A stretch of 64,000 nt of DNA from Draconibacterium orientale (lineage in GTDB: Bacteria > Bacteroidota > Bacteroidia > Bacteroidales > Prolixibacteraceae): assembly GCF_000626635.1 (NCBI RefSeq), contig NZ_CP007451.1:4198501-4262500 (forward strand), in the 5' to 3' direction. Both the position numbers and the translations under genes were made by a program. The notes under the pieces are model-generated. The model saw only the letters and a program-made list of their open reading frames with translations, had not been told where the DNA came from and searched no databases. Positions 1 to 8,644 of this stretch are shown piece by piece. Each line of letters opens with the position of its first letter. The first letter of the stretch is position 1.

Positions 1-57
1 GCTGACTTCGGGTGTACAATCATTTTTCAATCAACAAAAACAACAACCATTTTCATA

Positions 58-1347
58 ATGAAAAAATATTTATCACTAACGGCTATTTTGTGTCTGATTG
101 CCATTTTTGTCACGGCACAGGACAACAACAAAGTTTCGGCAAAAAAATCATCGATCGAACTTTACGGTTTTATCCGAAGCGAGTTTTATTACGATTCGTA
201 CAAAGGAATTAACGCCGCGCAGGACAATTTTTATCTTTTCCCGAGTTACAAGGGACTGGATGCTGAAGGGAAGCACATCAATCAGCAAGGAATTGGTGGT
301 TTTACCGCTATGGCAACCCGTTTTGGTTTTAACATCACCGGCCCTGAAATTTTAGGGGCGAAAACATCAGCCAATTTCGAAACCGATTTTTCCGGAATTG
401 TAAGCGAGTACCCGGAGGTGTTGCGTTTGCGAAAGGCATATGTAAAACTCGATTGGGAAAAATCATCGTTACTCATCGGACAAACCTGGCATCCCTTATG
501 GAATGGCAGCGGTGCCTTTTTTCCGCAGGTTGGTGGGTTGAATACCGGTAGTCCTTACAATCCGTTTAACCGTTCGCCACAAATCGATTTCGATTATAAA
601 TTGGGTGCTAAAACCTCGCTCTCGTTAACAGCGCTTTACGAGCAACAATATTGTTCGGCCGGATTTTACGATGTGCCGAATACCAACAGCAAGAACCTGG
701 CAAAACGAAATGCCGGAATTCCGGAGTTGGTGGCCGGTTTATATTTCAACGATAATGGTATGAGTTTGGGAATTGCTGGTCAGTTTAATGCTATAAAACC
801 CATCGATGTTACTGAAGGAGCCGCCGGAAAATTTCAGAGCGATGAGCTGAATACCAGTTATGCAGTAATGAGTTACGCAGGTTACAAAAAAGATAAGTGG
901 TTCTTTTTGGTAAAAGAAATGGTGGGCCAGAACCTGTCGAATATGCTGATGATCGGTGGTTACGGTGTAAAAACATACGATGAAAGAACAGGTGGAATGA
1001 CCTACTCCAATTATACCACGTCATCAACTTTTGTGAATGTGGTTTACGGAACCCAAAATCAACTAGGCCTGTTTGCCGGGTTAACAACTAATTTCGGTAC
1101 AAAAGATGCCTTATACAATTTCGATGGGGCAGCAAAAACAAAAGGATTAATGCCTACCATGAAACAGGCCTGGCGTATTGCGCCGCATTATGCGTATAAC
1201 TACAAAAACCTTCGTTTTGTGGCGGAATACGAAATCGATTCGGCCGATTACGGAACCGGAACTTTCGATTTCTCAGACGGACTTTACGATGATACTGTAA
1301 ACGCCACCAATCATCGGATTCTGTTCATGCTGACCTATAATTTTTAG
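58..1347 (+). CDS. Outer-membrane porin-like beta-barrel protein
   Basis: A 429-residue protein with a clear signal peptide (basic MKK start, hydrophobic core, cleavage likely after VTAQ near residue 21). After it come alternating hydrophobic/polar segments and a terminal aromatic (ends LTYNF), as expected of an outer-membrane beta-barrel. The N-terminal ELYGFIRSEFYYD segment resembles DcaP-type porins of Bacteroidota. It lies 3 bp upstream of a phenylacetate-CoA ligase, so it is probably the first gene of that operon seen here and may be the entry or exit pore for aryl acids. That substrate is inference from position. The start at 58 is the only one giving a complete signal peptide; the first 57 bases hold no recognisable gene. 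Confidence 0.75.
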   Translation: MKKYLSLTAILCLIAIFVTAQDNNKVSAKKSSIELYGFIRSEFYYDSYKGINAAQDNFYLFPSYKGLDAEGKHINQQGIGGFTAMATRFGFNITGPEILGAKTSANFETDFSGIVSEYPEVLRLRKAYVKLDWEKSSLLIGQTWHPLWNGSGAFFPQVGGLNTGSPYNPFNRSPQIDFDYKLGAKTSLSLTALYEQQYCSAGFYDVPNTNSKNLAKRNAGIPELVAGLYFNDNGMSLGIAGQFNAIKPIDVTEGAAGKFQSDELNTSYAVMSYAGYKKDKWFFLVKEMVGQNLSNMLMIGGYGVKTYDERTGGMTYSNYTTSSTFVNVVYGTQNQLGLFAGLTTNFGTKDALYNFDGAAKTKGLMPTMKQAWRIAPHYAYNYKNLRFVAEYEIDSADYGTGTFDFSDGLYDDTVNATNHRILFMLTYNF

Positions 1348-1350
1348 CGT

Positions 1351-2670
1351 ATGGCAATAGAATTCTGGCAGGAGGAGTTTGAGACTCTGGGGAAGAAAGA
1401 TTTGCAGAAACTGCAGGTCGATCGATTGAATAAAACAATAGAGAGTGCTTGCAGGTCGCCTTTTTATGGCAATTTGTATAGCAAAAAAAATATAAAACCG
1501 GGAGCAATAAAGGCGATATCGCAGATTGCGGAATTGCCGTTTACCACCAAGCAGGATTTACGCGAAAATTTTCCGTACGGCTTTTTAAGTTTGCCGAAAA
1601 AGGATATCATCCGTTTGCACAGTTCGAGTGGTACCACCGGAAATCCAACCGTAATTTTTCATAACCGCCACGACCTGAAATCGTGGGCAAACCTGATGGC
1701 ACGCTCGCTGTTTTGTGCGGGCATTCGCGATACCGATGTTTTTCAGAATATATGCGGTTACGGATTGTTTACCGGCGGATTGGGTTTTCAGTACGGCATT
1801 GAAACATTAGGTGCACTAAGTATTCCTGCCGGTGCTGGCAACAGCCTGCGCCAAATAAAACTGATGCGCGATTACGGAACAACAGCAGCACATGCCATTC
1901 CCAGTTATTTGGGGCGTTTGTACGAAGTTTTCGAAGCTGAAGGTTTGGATCCGAAAAGAGATACACAGCTAAAAACGCTGGTAATTGGTGCCGAGCCACA
2001 TACCGATGCGCAACGCAAACGCATTGAAGAAATGTATGGCGTGCGGGCATTTAATTCCTTTGGACTTTCGGAAATGAACGGCCCGGGAGTAGCTTTTGAA
2101 TGTACACACCAAAATGGCCTGCACATTTGGGAGGATTCATACGTGGTGGAAATCATTGACCCGGAAACACTGCAACCCGTTCCGGACGGTGAATATGGCG
2201 AGTTGGTAATGACCACGCTCGACCGCGAAGCCATGCCGCTGATCCGCTACCGTACCCGCGATATCACACGAATTATTCCGGGAGAATGCGAATGTGGACG
2301 CACACATCGCCGTATCGATAGGATTACCGGCCGTTCCGACGATATGTTCATCATTAAAGGCTGTAACGTATTCCCGATGCAAATTGAAGGTGTGCTGATG
2401 AAAATTCCGGAAGTGGGATCGGATTATATGATCCATTTGGAAACCATGAACGGAGCCGATGAAATGGTGGTGGAAGTAGAAGTGAAATCCGATTGGTTTC
2501 AGGGAGATATTAAACGTCTGAATAGTTTGAGCAATACGATCACCCGTCAAATTCGTGATGAAGTATTGGCGAAACCGATTGTAAAACTCGTGGAAGCCGG
2601 TTCTATTCCAAAATCAGAAGGAAAAGCAATTCGCGTTACTGATAACCGCAAAAACGGACTTTTAAATTAG
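1351..2670 (+). CDS. paaK: Phenylacetate-CoA ligase (PaaK family), copy 1
   Basis: AMP-forming aryl-acid:CoA ligase of 439 residues, the usual length of the family. The adenylate-forming P-loop SSGTTGNPT is at residues 92-100, FGLSEMNGPG lies mid-protein, the hinge region carries YRTRD, and a CECGR cysteine motif typical of PaaK precedes the C-terminal domain. The family activates phenylacetate and related aryl acetates with ATP and CoA in the cytoplasm. It follows the porin by 3 bp and precedes an ACT-domain gene, an arrangement often found where PaaK works with indolepyruvate/2-oxoacid:ferredoxin oxidoreductases. No oxidoreductase is present in the window. It is paralogous to the ligase at 5594-6892. 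The exact substrate (phenyl-, hydroxyphenyl- or indoleacetate) cannot be read from the sequence. Confidence 0.93.
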   Translation: MAIEFWQEEFETLGKKDLQKLQVDRLNKTIESACRSPFYGNLYSKKNIKPGAIKAISQIAELPFTTKQDLRENFPYGFLSLPKKDIIRLHSSSGTTGNPTVIFHNRHDLKSWANLMARSLFCAGIRDTDVFQNICGYGLFTGGLGFQYGIETLGALSIPAGAGNSLRQIKLMRDYGTTAAHAIPSYLGRLYEVFEAEGLDPKRDTQLKTLVIGAEPHTDAQRKRIEEMYGVRAFNSFGLSEMNGPGVAFECTHQNGLHIWEDSYVVEIIDPETLQPVPDGEYGELVMTTLDREAMPLIRYRTRDITRIIPGECECGRTHRRIDRITGRSDDMFIIKGCNVFPMQIEGVLMKIPEVGSDYMIHLETMNGADEMVVEVEVKSDWFQGDIKRLNSLSNTITRQIRDEVLAKPIVKLVEAGSIPKSEGKAIRVTDNRKNGLLN

Positions 2671-2745
2671 TTGACAGTTGCAGTTAGCAGCGAACTGAGT
2701 TAGCACGAACTTGAAACTTGAATCTAAAAACTTGAAACTAAAACT

Positions 2746-3180
2746 ATGGCTTACGAAGTATCAATATTTCTGGAAAATAAGATCGGTCATTTCGAACGGA
2801 TAACCAAAGTGCTGAAAGAAGCTGAAATCAACATCCGGTCGATGGCCATAAACGATACCGCAAACGGTTGGGGAATTCTGAACCTGATTGTAAACGATCC
2901 TATAAAGGCAAAAGAAGCGCTTGCCGAAAAGGGTGTGTCGGTGGCGCTGCGCAAAGTAATTGCACTTGAAATGCGCGATGAAGCCGGTGGCCTCGACGAT
3001 CTGCTAATGGAAGTGGCAAAGGCCGAAGTGAATTTCGATAATGCCATTGGCCGTGTGATTACCGAAAAACAAAAAGCTATTCTGATATTAAATGTTGATG
3101 ATTATGCCGAATCGATAAAAAAACTGGAACAACAAGGCGTAAAAATCATCGATGACCAAACCGTTTACGGAACCAGTTAA
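2746..3180 (+). CDS. ACT-domain protein, PaaK-associated, copy 1
   Basis: A 144-residue protein made of two ACT-like halves, beginning MAYEVSIFLENKIGHFERIT. This is the hallmark start of the small ACT proteins encoded beside phenylacetate-CoA ligases. ACT domains bind small ligands, usually amino acids or related acids, and act as regulatory subunits. The natural inference is a ligand sensor for the neighbouring ligase or symporter. Two paralogues are in this cluster (5097-5528, closely similar with the same FLENKI and ALEMKDEAGGLD blocks, and 6897-7325, more divergent). The intergenic 75 bp before it contains short direct repeats (cttgaaactt-like) and no terminator, so it is probably cotranscribed with the ligase. 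Confidence 0.88.
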   Translation: MAYEVSIFLENKIGHFERITKVLKEAEINIRSMAINDTANGWGILNLIVNDPIKAKEALAEKGVSVALRKVIALEMRDEAGGLDDLLMEVAKAEVNFDNAIGRVITEKQKAILILNVDDYAESIKKLEQQGVKIIDDQTVYGTS

Positions 3181-3212
3181 CAAAAAATACTCAACCAAAA
3201 ACTAAAAAACTT

Positions 3213-3392
3213 ATGCTTGGAATCAATGATCCCGGGGTAATTCTCGGTTACCTTTTAGCTGTGGTAGGTTTAATTGCCTGTGTGGTTTACGGGGCATTAA
3301 ACTGGAATAAAGGAATGGAAACCAGTACCGAAGAAATTCAGCGCGACCTGGATTGGGAAGAAAAAGACGAACATTTAAAAGAAGAAATTTAA
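3213..3392 (+). CDS. Small single-span accessory protein of symporter
   Basis: A 59-residue ORF starting MLGINDPGVILGYLLAVVGL. It has one strong transmembrane helix (about residues 8-30) and a highly charged C-terminal tail rich in Glu, Asp and Lys (DWEEKDEHLKEEI). It ends 9 bp before the start of the sodium:solute symporter at 3402. Small one-helix proteins of this form, with the sequence NDPG then a hydrophobic span, are known immediately upstream of some SSS-family symporters and are annotated as symporter small accessory proteins. The assignment rests on position and composition. It may stabilise or gate the transporter. A frame-shifted ORF covering the same DNA from 3353 is not real. Confidence 0.72.
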   Translation: MLGINDPGVILGYLLAVVGLIACVVYGALNWNKGMETSTEEIQRDLDWEEKDEHLKEEI

Positions 3393-3401
3393 ACAACTGC
3401 T

Positions 3402-4988
3402 ATGAACACATTTACGCTGGGCCTGGTAGTTGTTATCTACCTGTTAGTAATTGCTTACCTCGGATACCGGGGCTACAGCCAAACAAAATCGGCAAAAGAT
3501 TATTTGCTTGCCGGACGCGATATTCACCCTTTTGTGATGGCCATGTCGTATGGCGCAACATTTATTTCAACCTCGGCCATTATTGGTTTTGGCGGAATTG
3601 CTGGAGTTTACGGAATGGGCCTGATCTGGCTGACTGCACTGAACATTATTATAGGTGTGTTTATCGCTTTTCTGTTTTTTGGGCGTGTTACCCGAAAAAT
3701 GGGGCATAACCTCGATGCACATACTTTCCCCGAATTTCTGGGCAACCGCTTTCAATCGAAAAAGATACAGGTTATCAGTGGTGCGGTAATTTTTATTTCC
3801 ATGCCGCTTTATGCTGCCGTGGTATTAATTGGTGGCGCACGTTTTATCGAAAGTATTTTTGAAATCGATTTCTCGCTCGCTTTAACCTTTTTCTCCATAA
3901 TTATTGCGGCCTACGTAATTGCCGGAGGTTTAAAAGGGGTAATGTACACCGACGCACTGCAGGGAAGTATCATGTTTCTGAGTTTGTTTTTCCTGTTGAT
4001 TGTTACTTACCAGAAATTGGGAGGAGTTAGTGCAGCTCATCAAGCACTTACCAATATGGTCGATTTGGTGCCCGAAAACCTAAAAGCTGCCGGCCATGAA
4101 GGTTGGACTGCTTTCCCGAAAATGAATTCGGCCTGGTGGTGGACCATAACCACCAATATTATTCTTGGTGTTGGTGTTGGCGTTTTGGCACAACCACAAC
4201 TTATTGTGCGTTTTATGACCGTAAAAAGTAACCGCGAACTAAACCGTGCCGTGCTTATTGGTGGAATATTTATTTTTGTGGCAACCGGCTTTATTTACAC
4301 TGTTGGTGCGCTTAGCAATGTTTATTTTTATAAGGAAACAAGCCAGTTGGCAATTCAGTTTGCGCAGGGAAATGTCGATCTGATAATCCCGGAATACATT
4401 AGTGCAGCTATGCCCGAGTGGTTTGTCTACCTTTTTATGCTGGCACTGCTGTCGGCCGGAATGTCAACCTTAAGTTCGCAGTTTCATGCCATGGGAACAT
4501 CGTTGGGGCGCGATTTTATCGAAAATATCTTTCCAAAAAAGCAATTCAATTCCATGCTACTGTCGAAAATTTCCATCATCGTAGCTATTATAATCAGTAT
4601 TATAATTGGCTATAAATTGCCCGGAAGTATTATTGCCCGCGGAACGGCTATTTTCTTTGGTATTTGCGCTGCTGCTTTTCTTCCGGTGTATTTTGCCGCT
4701 TTATACTGGAAACGGGTAACAAAAACAGCTGCTTTATGGAGTATTTTGTCGGGATTGGCAGCCAGTGTTTTTGCCCTGGCGTTCATGCACGCAAAAGAAT
4801 CGGAACCGCTGGGAATTTGTCAGGCACTGTTTGGCAAACCAACGCTGGCAACCGAGTTCCCATGGATGATCATCGACCCGATAGTAATTGCCTTGCCGGT
4901 ATCGATTGCGGTTCTTATTGCCGTTTCTTTGTTTACGCAAAAAACATCCGACGAGCACCTGGCCGCCTGTTATCATGAAATAAAATAG
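3402..4988 (+). CDS. Sodium:solute symporter (SSS family)
   Basis: A 528-residue polytopic membrane protein with about 13 predicted helices, the usual size of SSS transporters. The N-terminal part has the family pattern YRGYSQTKSAKDYLLAGRD followed by a serine/threonine- and glycine-rich helix (SYGATFISTSAIIGFGG) typical of the sodium-coupled core. GAxGVLAQPQLIVRF-like and LSAGMSTLSSQ segments are also characteristic. It imports an organic solute with sodium. The placement between two phenylacetate-CoA ligase/ACT modules suggests an aryl acid, acetate or related carboxylate, but the substrate is inferred. It probably works with the 59-residue protein just upstream. Confidence 0.9.
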   Translation: MNTFTLGLVVVIYLLVIAYLGYRGYSQTKSAKDYLLAGRDIHPFVMAMSYGATFISTSAIIGFGGIAGVYGMGLIWLTALNIIIGVFIAFLFFGRVTRKMGHNLDAHTFPEFLGNRFQSKKIQVISGAVIFISMPLYAAVVLIGGARFIESIFEIDFSLALTFFSIIIAAYVIAGGLKGVMYTDALQGSIMFLSLFFLLIVTYQKLGGVSAAHQALTNMVDLVPENLKAAGHEGWTAFPKMNSAWWWTITTNIILGVGVGVLAQPQLIVRFMTVKSNRELNRAVLIGGIFIFVATGFIYTVGALSNVYFYKETSQLAIQFAQGNVDLIIPEYISAAMPEWFVYLFMLALLSAGMSTLSSQFHAMGTSLGRDFIENIFPKKQFNSMLLSKISIIVAIIISIIIGYKLPGSIIARGTAIFFGICAAAFLPVYFAALYWKRVTKTAALWSILSGLAASVFALAFMHAKESEPLGICQALFGKPTLATEFPWMIIDPIVIALPVSIAVLIAVSLFTQKTSDEHLAACYHEIK

Positions 4989-5096
4989 TGGTACAGGTTT
5001 TGAACGAATTGAAAATATAGTTTTCGTTGGCGTATGTTTACCCAAGAAACTTTAATTTTACGAAAACCATGTTGAATAAACTAAAAAACTACAATT

Positions 5097-5528
5097 ATGG
5101 CATTTGAAATATCTGTTTTTCTCGAGAACAAAATCACCCATTTTGAGGCGATTACCGCACTGTTGAACAAAAATGGAATCAACATTCGTACGCTTACTTT
5201 AAACGATATGTCACACGGGTGGGGCGTATTAAGTATGTTGGTCGATCGGCCCGAAGAGGCGTATAAAATTCTTTCCGACAATGGAAATTCCGTGTCGATG
5301 AAAGAGGTGATTGCGCTTGAAATGAAAGACGAAGCCGGTGGGCTTGATGAAATTCTGGTGAAAATAGCACGTACCGGAATTCATATAGAAAGTGCCTATA
5401 CACGCCTTATTGCCGAGAAGAATCTTGCTGTGCTGCTGCTTGAAGTGCCCGATGTTTTGGAGGCCGTTCGCCGTTTGGAAATCAACCATGTAAAAATTTT
5501 GGATGACAAAGTGGTTTACGGTAAATAA
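5097..5528 (+). CDS. ACT-domain protein, PaaK-associated, copy 2
   Basis: A 143-residue tandem ACT-domain protein clearly paralogous to 2746-3180. Both share the MAxEISVFLENKI start, the NGxxIRxLxxND block, a GWGxLxxLVxxP block and the ALEMxDEAGGLDxxL block at mid-protein. It precedes the second phenylacetate-CoA ligase by 65 bp and follows the symporter by 108 bp. As for copy 1, a regulatory ligand-binding role is known for the fold and inferred for this protein. Having one near-identical ACT partner for each ligase suggests duplication of a ligase-ACT unit, with order inverted here (ACT before ligase). Confidence 0.87.
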   Translation: MAFEISVFLENKITHFEAITALLNKNGINIRTLTLNDMSHGWGVLSMLVDRPEEAYKILSDNGNSVSMKEVIALEMKDEAGGLDEILVKIARTGIHIESAYTRLIAEKNLAVLLLEVPDVLEAVRRLEINHVKILDDKVVYGK

Positions 5529-5593
5529 CAGTTGCAGAAATGCCCGATTGTAGTTCTAAAAACAACATGTAAAACCAAAGATCAACAAATTTT

Positions 5594-6892
5594 ATGATTT
5601 GGAATGAAAAGATAGAATGCGCCTCTCGCGATGAGATGGCTGCAGTTCAAAGCGAACGATTAAAGCAAACCGTTCAGCGCATTTACCACAATATACCCAG
5701 CTACCGGGCAAAAATGCAGGAAATTGGCATGCTGCCCGACGATGTGCGCTCGGTTGAGGATTTAAAAAAACTGCCCTTTACCAATAAAACCGATTTACGC
5801 GATAATTACCCCTTCGGTATGTTTACCGTGCCCATGAGCGAAATTGTACGCGTTCATGCCAGTTCGGGTACCACCGGAAAACCAACAGTTGTTGGCTATA
5901 CCCGCAACGACCTGAATATGTGGGCCGAAGTTGTTACCCGATCGTTGTGCATGGCCGGCGTAACACGTAACGACATTGTACAGGTGGCTTACGGTTACGG
6001 ACTGTTTACCGGCGGTTTGGGCTTGCACTACGGAACCGAAAACCTTGGTGCAACAGTAATTCCTATTTCGGGTGGAAACACCAAAAAGCAAATTCAACTG
6101 ATGCAGGATTTTGGCTCGTCGGTTATTGCCTGTACGCCATCGTATGCATTGTTTTTAGCCGAGGTAATGGCCGAAATGGGTATCGCGCCGGAAGCGTTGA
6201 AACTGCGCGTGGGAATTTTTGGTGCCGAGCCATGGAGCGAAAGCATGCGCAAAGAAATTGAAGCCAAACTGAAACTAAGAGCTATCGATATTTACGGATT
6301 AAGCGAAGTGATCGGTCCAGGCGTATCATGCGAGTGCGAACACCAGTCGGGAATGCACGTAAACGAAGATCATTTTATTCCAGAAATTCTTGATCCCGAA
6401 ACACTGCAACCTGTTGCACCGGGCGAAGTGGGAGAGTTGGTGTTTTCAACCATAACAAAAGAAGGTATTCCAATTTTGCGCTACCGTACGCGCGACCTAA
6501 CCCGGTTGATCTACGATAAATGCGAGTGCGGACGTACATTGGTGCGCATGGAAAAATGCAAGGGCCGGTCGGATGATATGCTGATCATTCGCGGGGTGAA
6601 CGTATTCCCGTCGCAAATTGAAAGTGTGCTGCTTGAAATGAGCGAAACCGAACCACACTACTTACTGATTGTGGAGCGCGAAGGAACACTCGATGTGCTG
6701 AAACTAATGGTTGAAGTGCAGGAGCAGTTCTTCTCCGACGAAATTCGCGAACTGGAGAAACTGAAAAAGAAAATTACCCATAATATTCAGAGTACCTTAG
6801 GAATTTCGGTTGATGTAAAACTGGTGGAACCTAAGACTATTGAACGTACTGCAGGAAAAGCAAAACGTGTAATCGATAACCGTAAAATCTAA
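5594..6892 (+). CDS. paaK: Phenylacetate-CoA ligase (PaaK family), copy 2
   Basis: A 432-residue adenylate-forming aryl-CoA ligase. The P-loop SSGTTGKPT is at residues 90-98, [11 protein letters not shown] at mid-protein, YRTRDLTRL in the hinge region and CECGR before the C-terminal domain. It has the same architecture as 1351-2670 but is diverged throughout, so the two enzymes may take different aryl acids. It is followed after 4 bp by an ACT-domain gene, so the two are almost certainly cotranscribed. The reaction (aryl acetate + ATP + CoA to aryl-acetyl-CoA + AMP + PPi) is established for the family; in fermenters the reverse direction with ATP gain has also been proposed. Direction and substrate here are not visible. 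Confidence 0.93.
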   Translation: MIWNEKIECASRDEMAAVQSERLKQTVQRIYHNIPSYRAKMQEIGMLPDDVRSVEDLKKLPFTNKTDLRDNYPFGMFTVPMSEIVRVHASSGTTGKPTVVGYTRNDLNMWAEVVTRSLCMAGVTRNDIVQVAYGYGLFTGGLGLHYGTENLGATVIPISGGNTKKQIQLMQDFGSSVIACTPSYALFLAEVMAEMGIAPEALKLRVGIFGAEPWSESMRKEIEAKLKLRAIDIYGLSEVIGPGVSCECEHQSGMHVNEDHFIPEILDPETLQPVAPGEVGELVFSTITKEGIPILRYRTRDLTRLIYDKCECGRTLVRMEKCKGRSDDMLIIRGVNVFPSQIESVLLEMSETEPHYLLIVEREGTLDVLKLMVEVQEQFFSDEIRELEKLKKKITHNIQSTLGISVDVKLVEPKTIERTAGKAKRVIDNRKI

Positions 6893-6896
6893 AGTC

Positions 6897-7325
6897 ATGA
6901 TTATTAAACAAGTATCTGTTTTTTTAGAGAATAAGTCAGGGCGATTGAACGAAGTAACAAAAATACTGGCGGATGCCGAAATAAACCTGTCGGCGTTTAC
7001 CATTGCCGATACGTCTGATTTTGGAATTCTGCGGATGATTGTTTCCGATCCGGATAAGGCATGTACAGTATTAAAAGAGAATGAGTTTTCGGTAAAAACC
7101 ACCGATGTTGTTTTGGCCAAAACACCAAACAAGCCGGGTAGTTTGAGCAAGCTGCTCGATATTTTGCAACAGGAGGAAGTGTTTATCGAATACATGTACG
7201 CTTTTTCGATGCAGGATGAAGGAGCGGTTACAGTAATTCGCCCAACGCGTGTTGAGCGCTGTGTAGAAATGCTGCAGAAACATAAAACCGAATTGATTCG
7301 GGCTGACGAACTTTACCAATTCTAA
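6897..7325 (+). CDS. ACT-domain protein, PaaK-associated, copy 3
   Basis: A 142-residue two-ACT protein starting MIIKQVSVFLENKSGRLNEVT, 4 bp after the ligase stop. It is more diverged from the other two ACT proteins and belongs to the subtype normally found directly downstream of PaaK (FLENKxGRLxEVT, then NKPGSLSKLL for the second ACT). It probably binds an amino acid or aryl acid and modulates the ligase. The 3' part of this gene (about 7066-7143) was copied downstream in a decayed tandem duplication starting near 7511. Confidence 0.9.
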   Translation: MIIKQVSVFLENKSGRLNEVTKILADAEINLSAFTIADTSDFGILRMIVSDPDKACTVLKENEFSVKTTDVVLAKTPNKPGSLSKLLDILQQEEVFIEYMYAFSMQDEGAVTVIRPTRVERCVEMLQKHKTELIRADELYQF

Positions 7326-7748
7326 TCGCAACCCGATAAGAAAATATAAAAGCGGATTTCCGAAAGGGAATCTCCTTTTCTTGTGTTTAGCAGTTTTAAA
7401 ACCCAAAGATGTTATTTCACGCTGATGACGCTGATGACGCTGATTTTCGTTCAGCTACTTGGGGTTTAAGTTTTTTCTGCGTAAATCTGCGAGATCTGCG
7501 TGATACATTTCAGTGTTAAAAGAAAACGAGTTTTCGGTAAAATCCACTAATGGTGTTTGGCAAAAACAACAAACAAACCTGGTAGTTCGGAAGGGGATTC
7601 GTTCTTTTGTGTTTTGCTTTTTTATAACCTAAAAATTGCACGGTTTTGTTATTTCACGCTGATGACGCAGATTCACGCTGATTTTGTTCAGCCATTTGGG
7701 GCTTAAGTTTTTTTCTGCGTAAATCTGCGAGATCTGCGTGACATATTA
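7066..7748. repeat. Tandem duplication with internal deletion
   Basis: Copy A spans about 7066-7507 and copy B about 7511-7748. Matching blocks: A 7071-7143 with B 7515-7587 (shared GAGTTTTCGGTAAAA and GGTAGTT), and A 7361-7507 with B 7588-7747 (shared TTATTTCACGCTGATGACGC and AAATCTGCGAGATCTGCGTG). The roughly 217 bp of copy A between the blocks (7144-7360) are missing from copy B. Copy B therefore carries a fragment of ACT gene 3 with no ability to encode a protein. This was seen directly by comparing the two stretches; boundaries are accurate to a few bases. Confidence 0.75.
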
Positions 7749-7848
7749 TTTTCTTGCGGAAATAAGGTCTGATTCAAGCTAAATTAATAATCATTGCAAC
7801 TGAACGAAATCATTATTGTAAATTAGAGGATCAAAAAAACAATAAAAA
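7326..7848. other. Intergenic region with decayed duplication
   Basis: This 523-bp gap has no intact gene. It contains two copies of an element of about 100 bp (7409-7507 and 7651-7747) built from GCTGATGACGC-like and GATCTGCGTGA-like units. The two halves of each copy form an imperfect inverted repeat. It also holds a stretch (7511-7587) that is a mutated copy of the end of the upstream ACT gene. The simplest reading is a tandem duplication followed by internal deletion. The last 100 bp before ppgK are AT-rich and should hold its promoter, but no clear -7 element was found. Confidence 0.7.
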
Positions 7849-8583
7849 ATGGAAGTACTTGGAATTGATTTTGGTGGGTCGGGGATTAAAGGAGCAATTG
7901 TAGAGACCAAAACCGGCGAGCTGGTTACTGAACGGCACCGCATAGAAACCCCGCAACCTGCAACTCCTGATGCTGTGGCGGAAGTAATGGCCCAGCTTAC
8001 CGAGCATTTTAACTGGAAAGGCAAGGTTGGTGTTGGTGTTCCTGCCGTGGTAAAAAACGGTGTGATGTTAACCGCTGCAAATATCGATAATAGTTGGATT
8101 GGGCAGCACGTGAACAAACAACTATCGGACAAAACAGGCTGCGAAGTGGAGTGCGTGAATGATGCCGATGCTGCCGGAATTGCCGAGATTCATTTTGGCG
8201 CCGGAGCCAAAGAAAAGGGAACGGTGTTTTTACTTACAGTTGGCACGGGTATCGGAACAGTAATTTTTATCAATAAGCACCTGGTTCCGAACCTTGAATT
8301 GGGGCACCTCGAATTTAAAGGCAAAACTATTGAACGCTATTCGGCCGATTCGGTGCGCAAAAGAAAAGACCTGTCGTGGGAAGAATGGGGCAAACGTTTT
8401 AACAAAGCCCTGGATTATTACGATAAAATGTTTAATCCAAACCTGTTTATTATTGGTGGGGGAGTAAGCAAAAAAATGGACAAGTTTGAAGAATACATTA
8501 AGCTGGATACCCCTGTAGTACCGGCCGAAATGGAAAACAACGCCGGAATTATCGGTGCGGCTTTAAATATGGTTTATAAGTAA
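7849..8583 (+). CDS. ppgK: Polyphosphate glucokinase (ROK family)
   Basis: A 244-residue ROK-family sugar kinase. The N-terminal phosphate-binding loop [13 protein letters not shown] (residues 4-16), the VNDADAAG active-site segment with catalytic Asp, the second phosphate loop TVGTGIGT, and the ELGH motif are all present. The short length and DFGGSGIKG loop match polyphosphate/ATP-glucomannokinases (PPGK) rather than longer NagK/NanK-type ROK kinases. It phosphorylates glucose to glucose-6-phosphate in the cytoplasm using polyphosphate and/or ATP. It appears to be a single-gene unit, convergent with the DUF6090 gene downstream. Confidence 0.9.
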   Translation: MEVLGIDFGGSGIKGAIVETKTGELVTERHRIETPQPATPDAVAEVMAQLTEHFNWKGKVGVGVPAVVKNGVMLTAANIDNSWIGQHVNKQLSDKTGCEVECVNDADAAGIAEIHFGAGAKEKGTVFLLTVGTGIGTVIFINKHLVPNLELGHLEFKGKTIERYSADSVRKRKDLSWEEWGKRFNKALDYYDKMFNPNLFIIGGGVSKKMDKFEEYIKLDTPVVPAEMENNAGIIGAALNMVYK

Positions 8584-8644
8584 TTGCCGTTTTGTTATTC
8601 GGAGTGAACAGTTCTTTTACGGGAGCAACATACTTCACCGAAAA

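Noticed and set aside
3353-3709. 118-residue ORF overlapping the symporter start
   Set aside because: It is out of frame with both the 59-residue protein and the symporter, which have clear membrane helices and family sequence.
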